DNA of 64,000 nucleotides from Acinetobacter sichuanensis. GTDB lineage: Bacteria > Pseudomonadota > Gammaproteobacteria > Pseudomonadales > Moraxellaceae. Every line of letters begins with the position of its first letter. The stretch's first letter is position 1. The position numbers and the translations under genes were made by a program. Shown here piece after piece: positions 43,394-52,777 of the stretch. Under the pieces are notes generated by a model, which was not told the origin of the DNA, ran no database searches, and worked only from the letters and a program-made list of their open reading frames with translations. The stretch spans positions 1 to 64,000 of the forward strand of contig NZ_PYIX02000014.1 in the NCBI RefSeq assembly GCF_003024515.2, read 5' to 3'.

Positions 43394-43804
43394 TTACTTC
43401 ATTAATGCCGGAATAAACATTGCCCAACCTAATTTATTGGTCGCTTTACATTGCATGCTTAGTGTTTTGTACTTTGCAGTCTGGCCAGCGTATAACTGAT
43501 CGCAGTTAGCAAGTAACTGAGTAAAGTTTCGATTGTGATCAGCTAGAACACGCGGAGCTTCTTCATTATTAATATATTTAGAAGCAAGGCTACCAAGCTG
43601 ACTTGCGCGGTTATAAACATTTGTATAGCAATTTAGGTGTTTTGCATCAAATGGATCGTTAGAAACCGCAGCACATTTAACGTTTACTAAGCGCAGTTTT
43701 TCAAGTTCAGCACGAATAGAGTCTGAGCTAGTATTAGCACTAGCATTAAAAGATGCACATGCTAAAAGGCTAAAACCCAATAAAGACAAAAATCTGTTTT
43801 TCAT
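43394..43804 (-). CDS. Small exported protein with four cysteines (copy 2)
   Basis: ATG 43804 (MKNRFLSLLGFSLLACASF) with AAGGAAA upstream is chosen over the frame start at 43876; it gives 136 aa with a signal peptide ending near ASA. Mature cysteines lie in VKCAAVS, LNCYTNV, NCDQLY and QCKATN, the same spacing as in the neighbour. Its start lies 20 bases after the peptidoglycan hydrolase stop, so all three are likely one operon. No known family. Confidence 0.6.
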   Translation of the reverse strand: MKNRFLSLLGFSLLACASFNASANTSSDSIRAELEKLRLVNVKCAAVSNDPFDAKHLNCYTNVYNRASQLGSLASKYINNEEAPRVLADHNRNFTQLLANCDQLYAGQTAKYKTLSMQCKATNKLGWAMFIPALMK

Positions 43805-43826
43805 AATATTTCCTTTAATTGCTCTA

Positions 43827-45839
43827 TTAAGGGTATTCAGAATAGTAAGGGCATAAACGCATAACAATACCTTCAAATGTAACGGCTTCAGCTAAAGTCA
43901 CAACACCATCTCGAGGGTTTCTATCGAGGTTTCTGTTCGCATTATATTCACGACTAGGGCTTTTATATGGTCCACCTAAAACTAGAGCATAAAACCCAGC
44001 TATTGTTTTATTATTATAGTCGCTTTTACGTTGTCGTGCTTTTACTGCAAGATATAAATCTAATAATTCGACTTGTTGTTGAGCACTCAGTGTAGTGATT
44101 TGCTTAGGGTTTGATTTAATTGAAGCTGGTATTCCTCTCGCTGTTAAATCTGAAGCATTAATATCTGTTATACCAATTTTAGTCCATTGACTTAAACCAT
44201 ATGCACCAGCGTTGTTGTCAATTTTAAGATTAAAACCGGCAGATTCAAAACCAAGAATAGCTGCAACGTCATTAGGGTTATAACCATGTTTTAAAGAAAC
44301 ACGTTTAATACCATCTTTAACCGCACCAAAAGCACCTGGTATACCCCAACCACATTTACGATCTGGAGTACCTTGTCCACCTTTTAAGATTTGTGCATCT
44401 GAATAAACTTGCCCGTTTCCACCTTCCTCAAAAAGCTGTTTCATTTCAACTACTGCTACTTCAGGAATAACAGTTGGTTGTTCAGCTTTCGTATAAAGTT
44501 CATCTACACGGCCAGAATAGCGTTGAGTTTCTGACGCTGTATAAGCTGCCAAAAGAGCCTCTAAGCGTTCATTTTGTTTATGGATCTCTTTAGTCAAATA
44601 GTTTTGTGCATTGATAATGTTTAGCTTTTCAATCAAAAGCCCCATCATCGACATAGTTGCTAATTCATTAAACCATTTAGAGTTGCCATAACGTCCAGTA
44701 CCAATGTTTTCAATTAATTCTGCTGGCGTAGAATTAAGTGCACCAATATCAAAACCCACATCATCAGCCGTACCACCAAAAATAGTTCTAGGCGGTGCAT
44801 ATTGAGCAACATCATTTGCATAAATGGTACCGCTTGCAGCTGCTTCAGGTGAGATAGTACCGTCAGCAATCATTTGAGCGACTTGCACTTGTGCAGATCC
44901 ATAAGCATCCATCGAAACATCGCCACTAAATGCAAGTGCTGGAAGCTTTTTGCCTTGTTTTACTGCAATGCCATCTACCGATGAAGAAACGGGGAGGGTG
45001 ATTCCTGTTGATGATGAATATAAGGCATTCCATTGAGTCCTAATGGTGTTACCCAAGTACGGTGTGTATTTGTTTTCTAATGCTTGTCCTTGTGGCGAGA
45101 CACTAATCACAACGTCTTGAGGTAAATATGGCGTAGGATCTGTTAACTTATATTCAGAACTACCCACATATGGCGCAGATCCTTTAACGCGTTGCTGAAG
45201 TGCAATGGATGGATTTTTAAAAACTTGATCTAAGTTTTTATTCAGCCAAACATCTAGCCCACGTTTTGCCTTTACACCATATTCAATGTGCAAATGCACG
45301 GCACATGAACCACAGCCTTTATTTGACATGTGTGCGATGTTTTGACCAGCTTGAATACGTTGACCAGGGTAAGCGTTATATTTTTTTTGATACGATGGAT
45401 CAGTATGGCGATACATGATTCGATCGCCAGTATCCATCTGCATAATTAGTGGGTTAGTGGTTGATTGGTTGCTTGCACCAGATGAACGTGTGTCATAAGA
45501 GACAATAGAACCTGAACCAATTGCTTTAAGTGTAAGGTCATTAGGATTCGCACGACTAATATCAATACCGTTATGACTACCAGCAGCGCCCCCTCGCAAA
45601 CGAAATTCACCAAAACGACCAGCACTACGGCGCCCATCATTCGGCATGATCGAATATTTATGGAAAATCATTTTTTGAGCGTTGTTAGGAACTTTTGCCG
45701 TATTAGCATTTGTAGCGGTTACGTTTTCAGAAATAGGATCGGCGTTAGCGGTATAAATAAAAGCCGAACAAGTCACTAAAATTGCGACTTTAATGCCACA
45801 GCTCAAGGGCTTTAATTGAAATGAGGGTTTAAATTTCAT
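43827..45839 (-). CDS. Peptidoglycan hydrolase, M23 peptidase plus lytic transglycosylase
   Basis: 670 aa with a signal sequence (about 1-33). The N-terminal M23/LytM domain has the zinc ligands H89 and D93 (SHNGID) and the HLH pair H182/H184. The C-terminal lysozyme-like domain has a catalytic glutamate E532 in AILGFESAGF followed by AYGLSQW. It would cut both peptide cross-links and glycan strands to let the transfer channel cross the wall. Most conjugation systems use separate enzymes, so the fusion is notable. A GTATATAC palindrome lies 85 bases upstream. Confidence 0.85.
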   Translation of the reverse strand: MKFKPSFQLKPLSCGIKVAILVTCSAFIYTANADPISENVTATNANTAKVPNNAQKMIFHKYSIMPNDGRRSAGRFGEFRLRGGAAGSHNGIDISRANPNDLTLKAIGSGSIVSYDTRSSGASNQSTTNPLIMQMDTGDRIMYRHTDPSYQKKYNAYPGQRIQAGQNIAHMSNKGCGSCAVHLHIEYGVKAKRGLDVWLNKNLDQVFKNPSIALQQRVKGSAPYVGSSEYKLTDPTPYLPQDVVISVSPQGQALENKYTPYLGNTIRTQWNALYSSSTGITLPVSSSVDGIAVKQGKKLPALAFSGDVSMDAYGSAQVQVAQMIADGTISPEAAASGTIYANDVAQYAPPRTIFGGTADDVGFDIGALNSTPAELIENIGTGRYGNSKWFNELATMSMMGLLIEKLNIINAQNYLTKEIHKQNERLEALLAAYTASETQRYSGRVDELYTKAEQPTVIPEVAVVEMKQLFEEGGNGQVYSDAQILKGGQGTPDRKCGWGIPGAFGAVKDGIKRVSLKHGYNPNDVAAILGFESAGFNLKIDNNAGAYGLSQWTKIGITDINASDLTARGIPASIKSNPKQITTLSAQQQVELLDLYLAVKARQRKSDYNNKTIAGFYALVLGGPYKSPSREYNANRNLDRNPRDGVVTLAEAVTFEGIVMRLCPYYSEYP

Positions 45840-45923
45840 AAGTGAATCGCCAGGCTTAAAGGAAGTTCTTAAAATAAATTAACTTCTTATTAAATGTCCC
45901 TAATAGCTAAGTGGACGGATTAA

Positions 45924-45931
45924 GTATATAC
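45924..45931. promoter_or_regulatory. GTATATAC palindrome upstream of hydrolase gene
   Basis: 85 bases upstream of the minus-strand start at 45839. A second copy lies 56 bases further on, facing the plus-strand gene. Confidence 0.5.
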
Positions 45932-45986
45932 GATTAAATACTTATTTTATACTTTAAAAAAAGTTTTTAGGTTTTGTTTTAAGATA

Positions 45987-45994
45987 GTATATAC
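45987..45994. promoter_or_regulatory. GTATATAC palindrome upstream of coiled-coil gene
   Basis: 89 bases upstream of ATG 46083. Together with 45924-45931 it gives one palindrome per divergent gene. Confidence 0.5.
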
Positions 45995-46082
45995 ATATAG
46001 CGTTAATCTTATTGATAGGTTTAAGAATAAGGTTACATGGTTTTAATATTTTAATTTAATAAAAGTAGTGAGGTATCTAAAT

Positions 46083-46577
46083 ATGTTAAATCACGCACAC
46101 GTTTTAAGCGCTACTTTCGACCAAGCGATTGACCGTGCTTCAATGGGATTAGACTTTTTAATCCAAAACAAAGTACACATGAAGAATGAAAATGCCTTGT
46201 TAGCTCACATTGAAATGCTAGAAAACAGAATCAAAGGTATTACAAATCAGTACAACGAATTGGTTACTGAAGCGAACGCACACATTGATGACGTTACAAG
46301 CAAGCACAATGAGCTGGCGAACAAGTACAACAATGTTTGCGCCCAAATGAAAGCAAAAGACATCGAGCTTAATAACAAGCAAATTGAGTTAGAAGAAGAG
46401 CGTATCAACAACTTTGACTTACTTGTGCAAAACCGTTCATATAACAATTTGAACCGTGCTTACAGTCATGCAGTTGGTCAGCTAGAGAAAGATCAACAGC
46501 AACTTGTTAATATCGGCGTTCGTAGATTTATTTTTAACTCTACAAACAAAAACAACATTCAGAAAATCAACTTTTAA
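46083..46577 (+). CDS. Cytoplasmic coiled-coil protein, 164 aa
   Basis: I prefer ATG 46083 (MLNHAHVLS), with GAGGT upstream, over GTG 46068. Residues from about 40 to 125 form a long coiled coil with heptads (ALLAHIEMLENRIKGI and NNKQIELEEERINNF). No signal peptide or membrane helix. It is a single-gene unit between divergent and convergent transfer genes, with its own palindrome and terminator. A structural or regulatory role is possible; no family recognised. Confidence 0.6.
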   Translation: MLNHAHVLSATFDQAIDRASMGLDFLIQNKVHMKNENALLAHIEMLENRIKGITNQYNELVTEANAHIDDVTSKHNELANKYNNVCAQMKAKDIELNNKQIELEEERINNFDLLVQNRSYNNLNRAYSHAVGQLEKDQQQLVNIGVRRFIFNSTNKNNIQKINF

Positions 46578-46595
46578 TTATGAATATTTTGATAA

Positions 46596-46626
46596 AAAAA
46601 ATGGTGCTTATAAAGCACCATTTTTT
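46596..46626. terminator. Bidirectional terminator before dotA end
   Basis: AAAAATGGTGCTT-ATA-AAGCACCATTTTTT, a near-perfect stem serving the plus-strand gene at 46083 and the minus-strand dotA-like gene. Confidence 0.9.
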
Positions 46627-46638
46627 ATTGTCTAGATT

Positions 46639-49600
46639 TTAAGGTTTACCTTTAAACTTAGACAGAGTTGAACTTAAACCTGAACGCACACGATTAGTCA
46701 TAGTGCTACGGCCAGAAATATTAGATTTCTTGGTTGCACTAGAACTAGCACCAAAACGTGCATTAGGAGTCGAACCAGTACCATACGTATAGCCAGTACC
46801 ACTTGCAACATTCACACTACCGAAAGTAGAACCAGTCTTAGATGCTGATGCTTTAGCTACACCACGATTAAACGTAGAAGCTGTTTTTCCGTAAGCATTT
46901 GCACCATATAGACCACCACCAGTAGTAGGCGTATTATTTGTACCACTTACACTTGTAGCACCCATACCGAATGTAGATTGACCTTGGCTTGGGGTAGGTG
47001 ATGTTGGTTTAGCACCAAGACCAGTTCTACCACCCGTACCACCAGTGACACCACTTGGAGTAATACCACCTGTACCACCAGTTGCAGCGCCAAAAGAAGC
47101 GGATCTAGCTGGCATGTTTACAGGGCTATATGCAGTCGTACTACCAGTACCGCCTAATGTATTACCACCTGTACCACCATTGCCACCACCACCACCTTTC
47201 GGATTATTTGGACCACCCTTACCACCATCAGGACGTCTACCAGGCGGTAAAGGACGGCGAGATGCTGGAGATGGACCAGACAACGTACTTGCAGCGCCAC
47301 CAAACTTTTGAATAGCTTCTTTTGAGTTTGTTTCACCCCACTGACCGCCATTCAATCCAGAACCAATCCATTGTTGTACTTGGTCAGCAACACTAAATAC
47401 CAACCCGTAAATCAGGTAGATCGCTGAAGTCATCAAGAATAGATATAAGAAGAACTTCCAGATAAACGTAATCAGCTCAGTAAAGATAACTGTAAACGTA
47501 TTAGATGAATAAGCGATGCTCATTGCACCTTGGTAGCTAAAGAACATATCAGTAAGCGTAACAAGAGCTGGCCCGATAATAATTTCAGCCATCCAGAAAC
47601 CAACAATGATAAATATTGGTCGCATGAACAACGTTAATACCGTGACATAACCTTGTGTTTGGCTACCGACAAAAGTACGCTCAGGGATCATGTGCATTAG
47701 CGCCCATAAAGGCAAACCACACACAGCGTATAGGATATGGATGATCCAACCTACACAAGCTAGACCAAAGAAGATCATTGGCATATATGGAATAACAACC
47801 GCCATCCACACACCAAGAATCGTCAAATACGTTACTAGCTGACCAAGGATAGGAGCAAAGATATTTTCAACGGCATATTCTAAAGCGTTGGTGCCTTCTT
47901 CAGTTACGCCCTTAAGCCCTGGTACCCATTGAACAAGAGCAGAACCAGAACGAGCAGTAAGCACGACTAATTTCATGCCGACAACAGTACCTTGAGCCAC
48001 AGCTTTATAGACTAAGATTGCTTCACCAGTATCTTGAATATTACGGATAACATTCGTATTGCGGTGCAATGTAGTAGGGCTGATATTTGAGCTTGACGAA
48101 TTATTATTTAATAATTCCGCATCGCCTTTTTCACCGACCAATACACCCATTACCAATGATTTAGTAATGTTTGTTGCCCAAGCAGAACCATATGCCGAAA
48201 ACTTTTGATCGATGTTGGATACTTTGTTTGAGTCACCACCATCGGTAGACATTGATATTAAGTTGGTAGAGTCGGCAATATCGCCGTTTGCCACCCAATT
48301 ATTGTTGGATGTAATGCTACCAACAGCATTATCCATTGCAACATAAACGGTGTTATAAATTGCTTCACCTTTTGAGTTGCTCATGATTGCTGAATTCAGT
48401 GTAGGAGGGCTGAACGTCCACAAAGGTTCAGTAATATACTTCTCAACAATAGCGCGATATTGACCTACTTTAATACGAGCTTCAGGCGTCATCATCCAAC
48501 CGCGCTGATTTAGCGTATTAACAACAGTTTGAACCGCAGTATAGCCATTTTCAGAAGTCAGAACATTATTCGTTACGGTATGACTCTTATTCACATAATT
48601 ATCAACTAGCGCATTGAAAGCATCCATAGCAGCTTTACTAATCGGGAATGTTCCTTCCTGTTCAGTGGCATTAGGGCTTACTTGATATGCGATATACCAC
48701 TTTTCTAAATCGATAAAGAATTGACGATATAGATTGTTCTTTTCTTGTTGTAACTTAGCTTGAACATTTGCCAAAGCAACGTTGATCTTGTTTTGATCTG
48801 ATTGGCGAAGTTTATAAACAGGAATGTCCATTAACTCAGCATTAACCGCAGCTGGATTAACAACGTTCATTGAAGCACCGCCACAGATCGGCTCTTTTTT
48901 GCCCCCAACTTCTAAACGGCTGTCAGCGTAAGCGAAGTTATAAGTAACAGATGTCCAGTTACTTGCAGTTTTAGCGGTTTTATCAATGTAGTTTTGCTTT
49001 TTCTCTACTGCAGTCATGCTAACACCAGGATTAGCATTCGCCCCATAAGCACCATCACTAAAATAGCGCCCGAATGCTGGCGGTAGAGTATAAAACTCTT
49101 GGTTTAGAACGTTAATACAATGCAACTGGCGAAGCATAACAGGCGCATTTTTCCTAAATCCAAAGATGTCACGCTGATGATCGTGCGTATCTGACAAACT
49201 AGCCGAAGCCATTAAGGATTCGCCTAACGTTCTATTATTAATTGTATTGGATACATTATTTGACCATAGCACCATACCTAGCACGACTACTTGAATGAAA
49301 CAGTAGCCGGACGCCGTAGGTAAAAGTAAAATAATCGAATATAATATTCGGGAAAACATCGTAGTGACTTTTGAATCTTTCCCGAAAGCTTCACCGTCCT
49401 GGGCGCTTTTCAAAAGTGCTGTTAAACCAATACCGATCGCAAAAACCAAAACCAACGACATTGCCACACTAGCTACACCGCCTAATAATATATTAGTGAG
49501 TAAACCTGATGATGGTACTGTCGAGGCTGGTCCAGACGCATTGATAAACGCATTGATGAAGTCGTGTCCAAAGATAGATGAGAGAAGAGTAACGGCTTGG

Positions 49601-49644
49601 TCGCCATCACAATTCGGATTTGTCGATTGACAAAATAAACTCAT
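46639..49644 (-). CDS. dotA: DotA (TraY)-like polytopic membrane protein
   Basis: The frame reaches 49707, but GGTGAG lies upstream of ATG 49644 (MSLFCQSTNP), giving about 1001 aa, the size of DotA/TraY. It has hydrophobic segments near the N-terminus (about 45-80 and 98-128), a large periplasmic domain (about 130-560), a cluster of membrane helices (about 590-790) and a low-complexity G/P/S/T tail of nearly 200 residues. This matches DotA and IncI TraY; the glycine-rich tail seems peculiar to this plasmid. A GTATATAC palindrome lies about 200 bases upstream, in the gap shared with the gene at 49911. Confidence 0.85.
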   Translation of the reverse strand: MSLFCQSTNPNCDGDQAVTLLSSIFGHDFINAFINASGPASTVPSSGLLTNILLGGVASVAMSLVLVFAIGIGLTALLKSAQDGEAFGKDSKVTTMFSRILYSIILLLPTASGYCFIQVVVLGMVLWSNNVSNTINNRTLGESLMASASLSDTHDHQRDIFGFRKNAPVMLRQLHCINVLNQEFYTLPPAFGRYFSDGAYGANANPGVSMTAVEKKQNYIDKTAKTASNWTSVTYNFAYADSRLEVGGKKEPICGGASMNVVNPAAVNAELMDIPVYKLRQSDQNKINVALANVQAKLQQEKNNLYRQFFIDLEKWYIAYQVSPNATEQEGTFPISKAAMDAFNALVDNYVNKSHTVTNNVLTSENGYTAVQTVVNTLNQRGWMMTPEARIKVGQYRAIVEKYITEPLWTFSPPTLNSAIMSNSKGEAIYNTVYVAMDNAVGSITSNNNWVANGDIADSTNLISMSTDGGDSNKVSNIDQKFSAYGSAWATNITKSLVMGVLVGEKGDAELLNNNSSSSNISPTTLHRNTNVIRNIQDTGEAILVYKAVAQGTVVGMKLVVLTARSGSALVQWVPGLKGVTEEGTNALEYAVENIFAPILGQLVTYLTILGVWMAVVIPYMPMIFFGLACVGWIIHILYAVCGLPLWALMHMIPERTFVGSQTQGYVTVLTLFMRPIFIIVGFWMAEIIIGPALVTLTDMFFSYQGAMSIAYSSNTFTVIFTELITFIWKFFLYLFLMTSAIYLIYGLVFSVADQVQQWIGSGLNGGQWGETNSKEAIQKFGGAASTLSGPSPASRRPLPPGRRPDGGKGGPNNPKGGGGGNGGTGGNTLGGTGSTTAYSPVNMPARSASFGAATGGTGGITPSGVTGGTGGRTGLGAKPTSPTPSQGQSTFGMGATSVSGTNNTPTTGGGLYGANAYGKTASTFNRGVAKASASKTGSTFGSVNVASGTGYTYGTGSTPNARFGASSSATKKSNISGRSTMTNRVRSGLSSTLSKFKGKP

Positions 49645-49840
49645 AGCTAACTCACCGTTTTTCTTAATGCTTCTTATACATCGCTTACTTAAGACGACTA
49701 AAAGCAAAGTGTTATAAATTACAAGTTAGACGTTTAACTAAAAGGCTTAATACCTTTTAACCAAAGAATCATTAAAACCATTTTATTACAAATAACAATG
49801 GTTTTTAAATTAGCAATAATGTACCACAAAACTGTTATTG

Positions 49841-49848
49841 GTATATAC
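49841..49848. promoter_or_regulatory. GTATATAC palindrome in dotA upstream region
   Basis: GGTATATAC in the divergent gap, 63 bases before the plus-strand start at 49911 and about 200 bases before the dotA start. Confidence 0.5.
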
Positions 49849-49910
49849 AGAAAGTTTAAACATGACTTGCTAATTGTTTTAAAGATTTAGTTTAAATACA
49901 AGAGACTATT

Positions 49911-50324
49911 ATGGATAAAGCAAAGTTTACATCTCACTTAATTTTACTGTCGGAAATTAAGAAATCTGTATCTAAAGATATGGGGAAAGATATAACTGTT
50001 TTAGAGTTATCCTACATACTCAACCAAAGCATAAATCCTTTAATGGCAATAACTTATAAAGAAAAACTAGATAAAATAAATACTTTTGAATTAGATCCTA
50101 TTGAAGTTCTCAAAAAACGGAAGAACCTAAAAATATTAAAAGTATTAAACCTCATGCTTACGTTAAATCTAGACAAAACCATTAAAAAAGACGATATAGA
50201 AAGTTACAACGAGTATAAAGACAAGTTTTTAGAGAACATCGCAACAATAGGTTTAGACAGATTAGAGCAAGAAGCGTTAAAGGTACAAATTGAAAATTTA
50301 TTGAAGTATAATTGGGTATCTTAA
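49911..50324 (+). CDS. Hypothetical protein, 137 aa
   Basis: A small, highly charged, all-helical protein (rich in K, L, I, D and E), with no signal peptide or membrane segment. No recognised motif. It diverges from dotA, shares a palindrome-containing promoter region with it, and is followed by a second small gene 49 bases downstream. Its composition resembles small regulators or structural helpers, but the sequence shows no helix-turn-helix I can defend. Confidence 0.55.
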   Translation: MDKAKFTSHLILLSEIKKSVSKDMGKDITVLELSYILNQSINPLMAITYKEKLDKINTFELDPIEVLKKRKNLKILKVLNLMLTLNLDKTIKKDDIESYNEYKDKFLENIATIGLDRLEQEALKVQIENLLKYNWVS

Positions 50325-50373
50325 TACATCTCTTAATTTTAAGATTCTGACTTTAATAAAGGGTTTAAGCCAA

Positions 50374-50775
50374 ATGGAAAACATACAGAACGAAGAAGAT
50401 ATACTTCAAGACGCGACCAGAGCCGTTTTTAATTGTGGCACTAGTTTTAGTGAAGCTAAAGTAGTTTCCCTTACTGACGAGTTTAACCCACAACCTACAC
50501 TACAAACACAACGAACCAACCTAAAATATATCTACGACAATAAACTACCGAATGAAATTGGACGTCAATTAGCGCAAGAACCAGAATACCAAGAAGAAAC
50601 ACGTTCATTACTTGTTGGTCACTTTAAAGAAATGGCTCTAGAAGATTTAATTGAGCAGCAAGATTACCAAAACCGCTACAAACAAACAGATCCAGAATTG
50701 GACCAAGACAATGAATCTGAAAACAATATGGATAATGAATACACATCACGCCCACCAGAGCCTAGACCTTGGTAA
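50374..50775 (+). CDS. Hypothetical acidic protein, 133 aa
   Basis: A very acidic, glutamine- and asparagine-rich protein, likely largely disordered at the C-terminus (DPELDQDNESENNMDNEY), ending in a proline motif (RPPEPRPW). No known family. It is probably co-transcribed with the gene before it and ends at a bidirectional terminator. Confidence 0.55.
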   Translation: MENIQNEEDILQDATRAVFNCGTSFSEAKVVSLTDEFNPQPTLQTQRTNLKYIYDNKLPNEIGRQLAQEPEYQEETRSLLVGHFKEMALEDLIEQQDYQNRYKQTDPELDQDNESENNMDNEYTSRPPEPRPW

Positions 50776-50792
50776 GCCTAACCATTAAAAAG

Positions 50793-50817
50793 AAAATGCC
50801 CGAATGATGGGCATTTT
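50793..50817. terminator. Bidirectional terminator
   Basis: AAAATGCCC-GAATGAT-GGGCATTTT, between the plus-strand gene ending at 50775 and the minus-strand gene ending at 50824. Confidence 0.85.
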
Positions 50818-50823
50818 TTATAT

Positions 50824-52680
50824 CTACGTAATATCTAGCTTCAAAAGTTCAGATGGATCTATGCGCTGACGGAATGAACATGCGAGTTCTTTTACAATTT
50901 GATTTTGATATTGTTTGCGGTCGAATGTGTCAAAAGCTGAAACCTCAATTTCAGGATCAGTGATTGCATTTAGAAGATCCTTGGTTGCATTGAGTGATGC
51001 TGTAGGACAAACATAGATAAGGTTAAGCACTGAAGTACGAAGCAAAATATCTAATAAGTGATATTTGGGCGGTTCCAGTTCCTTATCTACATTAGAAAAG
51101 TAGTTCACAAGATAAATGTCATTTGATAAATGCAGATTGATATTGTCAATGAGATCTTTGGTAACACCGTCAAGAATGCCATTCACCTTCAACAAAAGTT
51201 CAGTGTTTTCTATGTCTTTAATTTTTTGCGTATCGACACGTTCATTAAATAAGTTGTTTAGATTTCTCAAAAACTTTGGTTGTGGCGCCGTAGTTTCAAA
51301 ATACATCTGATTTTTAATACGGTTCTTCATGTAAGTTTGGATCATCTTAGCTTCAGAAGAAAGAAACTCAATCTTAAACGTGTCGTATGACACTAGATCA
51401 ATAAATACTTGCTGGCCAGCACCCGACTTAATATCAAACCAGTTCATAAAAATACTGGCTTTGAGTGATTTCAATTGTTTAAGAATAGCCGTCTTCTCAA
51501 AATCATTCATATTGAAGTAGCTACTTGAAAAAGTATCGAGATAAAACTTCCATTTATCTTGCACTATATTCCACGCTTGATTAATAGAAATGATTGGAGC
51601 ATCTATAATTTCATCTTTGATGAATTTTGACAGCTCATATAATTCATTTAAACGTGCTTGGTAGTTGAAGTCTTGAGTAATCACATTCTTTTCTGATGTT
51701 GTGGACTCAGAATCCTCAAGATCCGCACCAACCAATAAATAAGCATCGGTTACTTTTGGTGTTTCCTTATTTGACGGTGCTGGTACTGGAGCACTAGAAA
51801 GTTCAGTGGAAAAAGTTTCATCATCTTCCGCTGGCGTATACGGCGGTGTAGTCTCTTCATTAGGAGAACGTGCGTCTGTACGTTCAGCAAAAAAGTAAAA
51901 CAATTCTTCTTGCGGTGCAACTTTAAACGGCGTCACATTATTATTGATGATTGCTTTTACAATATGGTTTGCCAGTTTAAGCGTGTAGGATAGGGCATGT
52001 ATATAAAGCTCTAATGTTGCAAAGTTACTGGTATCAACTTCATTAGCACCAAACCAAGATAGGTTACGCAGTTCAAGCCAGCTCGTGAAAGAAGCGTGAG
52101 AGCTATTAAAACTTAGATCTACGGTCTTGGACAAATAGATAAAAACGCAAAACAAAAACCTATTTTTGTACTCATACTTAAATACATCAGAATCGGTCCA
52201 GATCTTATTCTCAATGAGAGCAAGAATGTAATTTAAAAGCTCATGGTGTTTAATCGAATCGATTAAGTTGTCTGGTAATACTTTTAGTTTATTAAGGTGT
52301 GGTTTTACAGGTGCATCATTGGATGGTTTAAGGAAGTGGTAGAACAAGTTAAATGTTTGCGTATCATCTATATCAATTACAGGTTCATAATCATCTTCAT
52401 CTACGTTATTTAGATCCTGTTGAATATCGACTATTTGCCCGGTGTGACCTTCTGAACGGTCAATCTGGCAGATACTAAAAAGAACAGGCAAAACCCCGAC
52501 AATATTACGGTTGTCAATTGTTTGATAGTGGGTATCAAAAAATATCGTATCAGCTAAAAACGTACCTTTATGATAGTTGAGAAAGAAGAATAGTACGTTA
52601 TTTAAAGAACGGTGATTTTCACCAGAAGAGGTGTTAGAAGTAGCGTTAAAGTCATCGAAAAAAACTAAATTTGTATCCAT
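50824..52680 (-). CDS. Hypothetical protein, 618 aa
   Basis: A large acidic protein, N- and L-rich, mostly helical, with a disordered S/E/T/P-rich linker around residues 275-330. No signal peptide, membrane helix or nucleotide-binding motif. I do not recognise a family. It is the last gene of a minus-strand operon (54.6-50.8 kb) of unknown proteins. Given its place between dotA and the polyvalent-protein gene, a conjugation-related or recipient-delivered role is possible, but this is speculation. Confidence 0.55.
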   Translation of the reverse strand: MDTNLVFFDDFNATSNTSSGENHRSLNNVLFFFLNYHKGTFLADTIFFDTHYQTIDNRNIVGVLPVLFSICQIDRSEGHTGQIVDIQQDLNNVDEDDYEPVIDIDDTQTFNLFYHFLKPSNDAPVKPHLNKLKVLPDNLIDSIKHHELLNYILALIENKIWTDSDVFKYEYKNRFLFCVFIYLSKTVDLSFNSSHASFTSWLELRNLSWFGANEVDTSNFATLELYIHALSYTLKLANHIVKAIINNNVTPFKVAPQEELFYFFAERTDARSPNEETTPPYTPAEDDETFSTELSSAPVPAPSNKETPKVTDAYLLVGADLEDSESTTSEKNVITQDFNYQARLNELYELSKFIKDEIIDAPIISINQAWNIVQDKWKFYLDTFSSSYFNMNDFEKTAILKQLKSLKASIFMNWFDIKSGAGQQVFIDLVSYDTFKIEFLSSEAKMIQTYMKNRIKNQMYFETTAPQPKFLRNLNNLFNERVDTQKIKDIENTELLLKVNGILDGVTKDLIDNINLHLSNDIYLVNYFSNVDKELEPPKYHLLDILLRTSVLNLIYVCPTASLNATKDLLNAITDPEIEVSAFDTFDRKQYQNQIVKELACSFRQRIDPSELLKLDIT

Positions 52681-52777
52681 CTAAAAATACTTTAAACCAC
52701 ACCCTTAAACTATTACTAATAAGCATATAAGTTTTAAGAGAGGGTTTAAAGTTAATTTTAAATATATTTAATGGAGT

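Noticed and set aside
47045..47311. Plus-strand proline-rich frame opposite dotA
   Set aside because: It is the antisense of the glycine-rich DotA tail, which automatically gives long P/V frames; no ribosome site.
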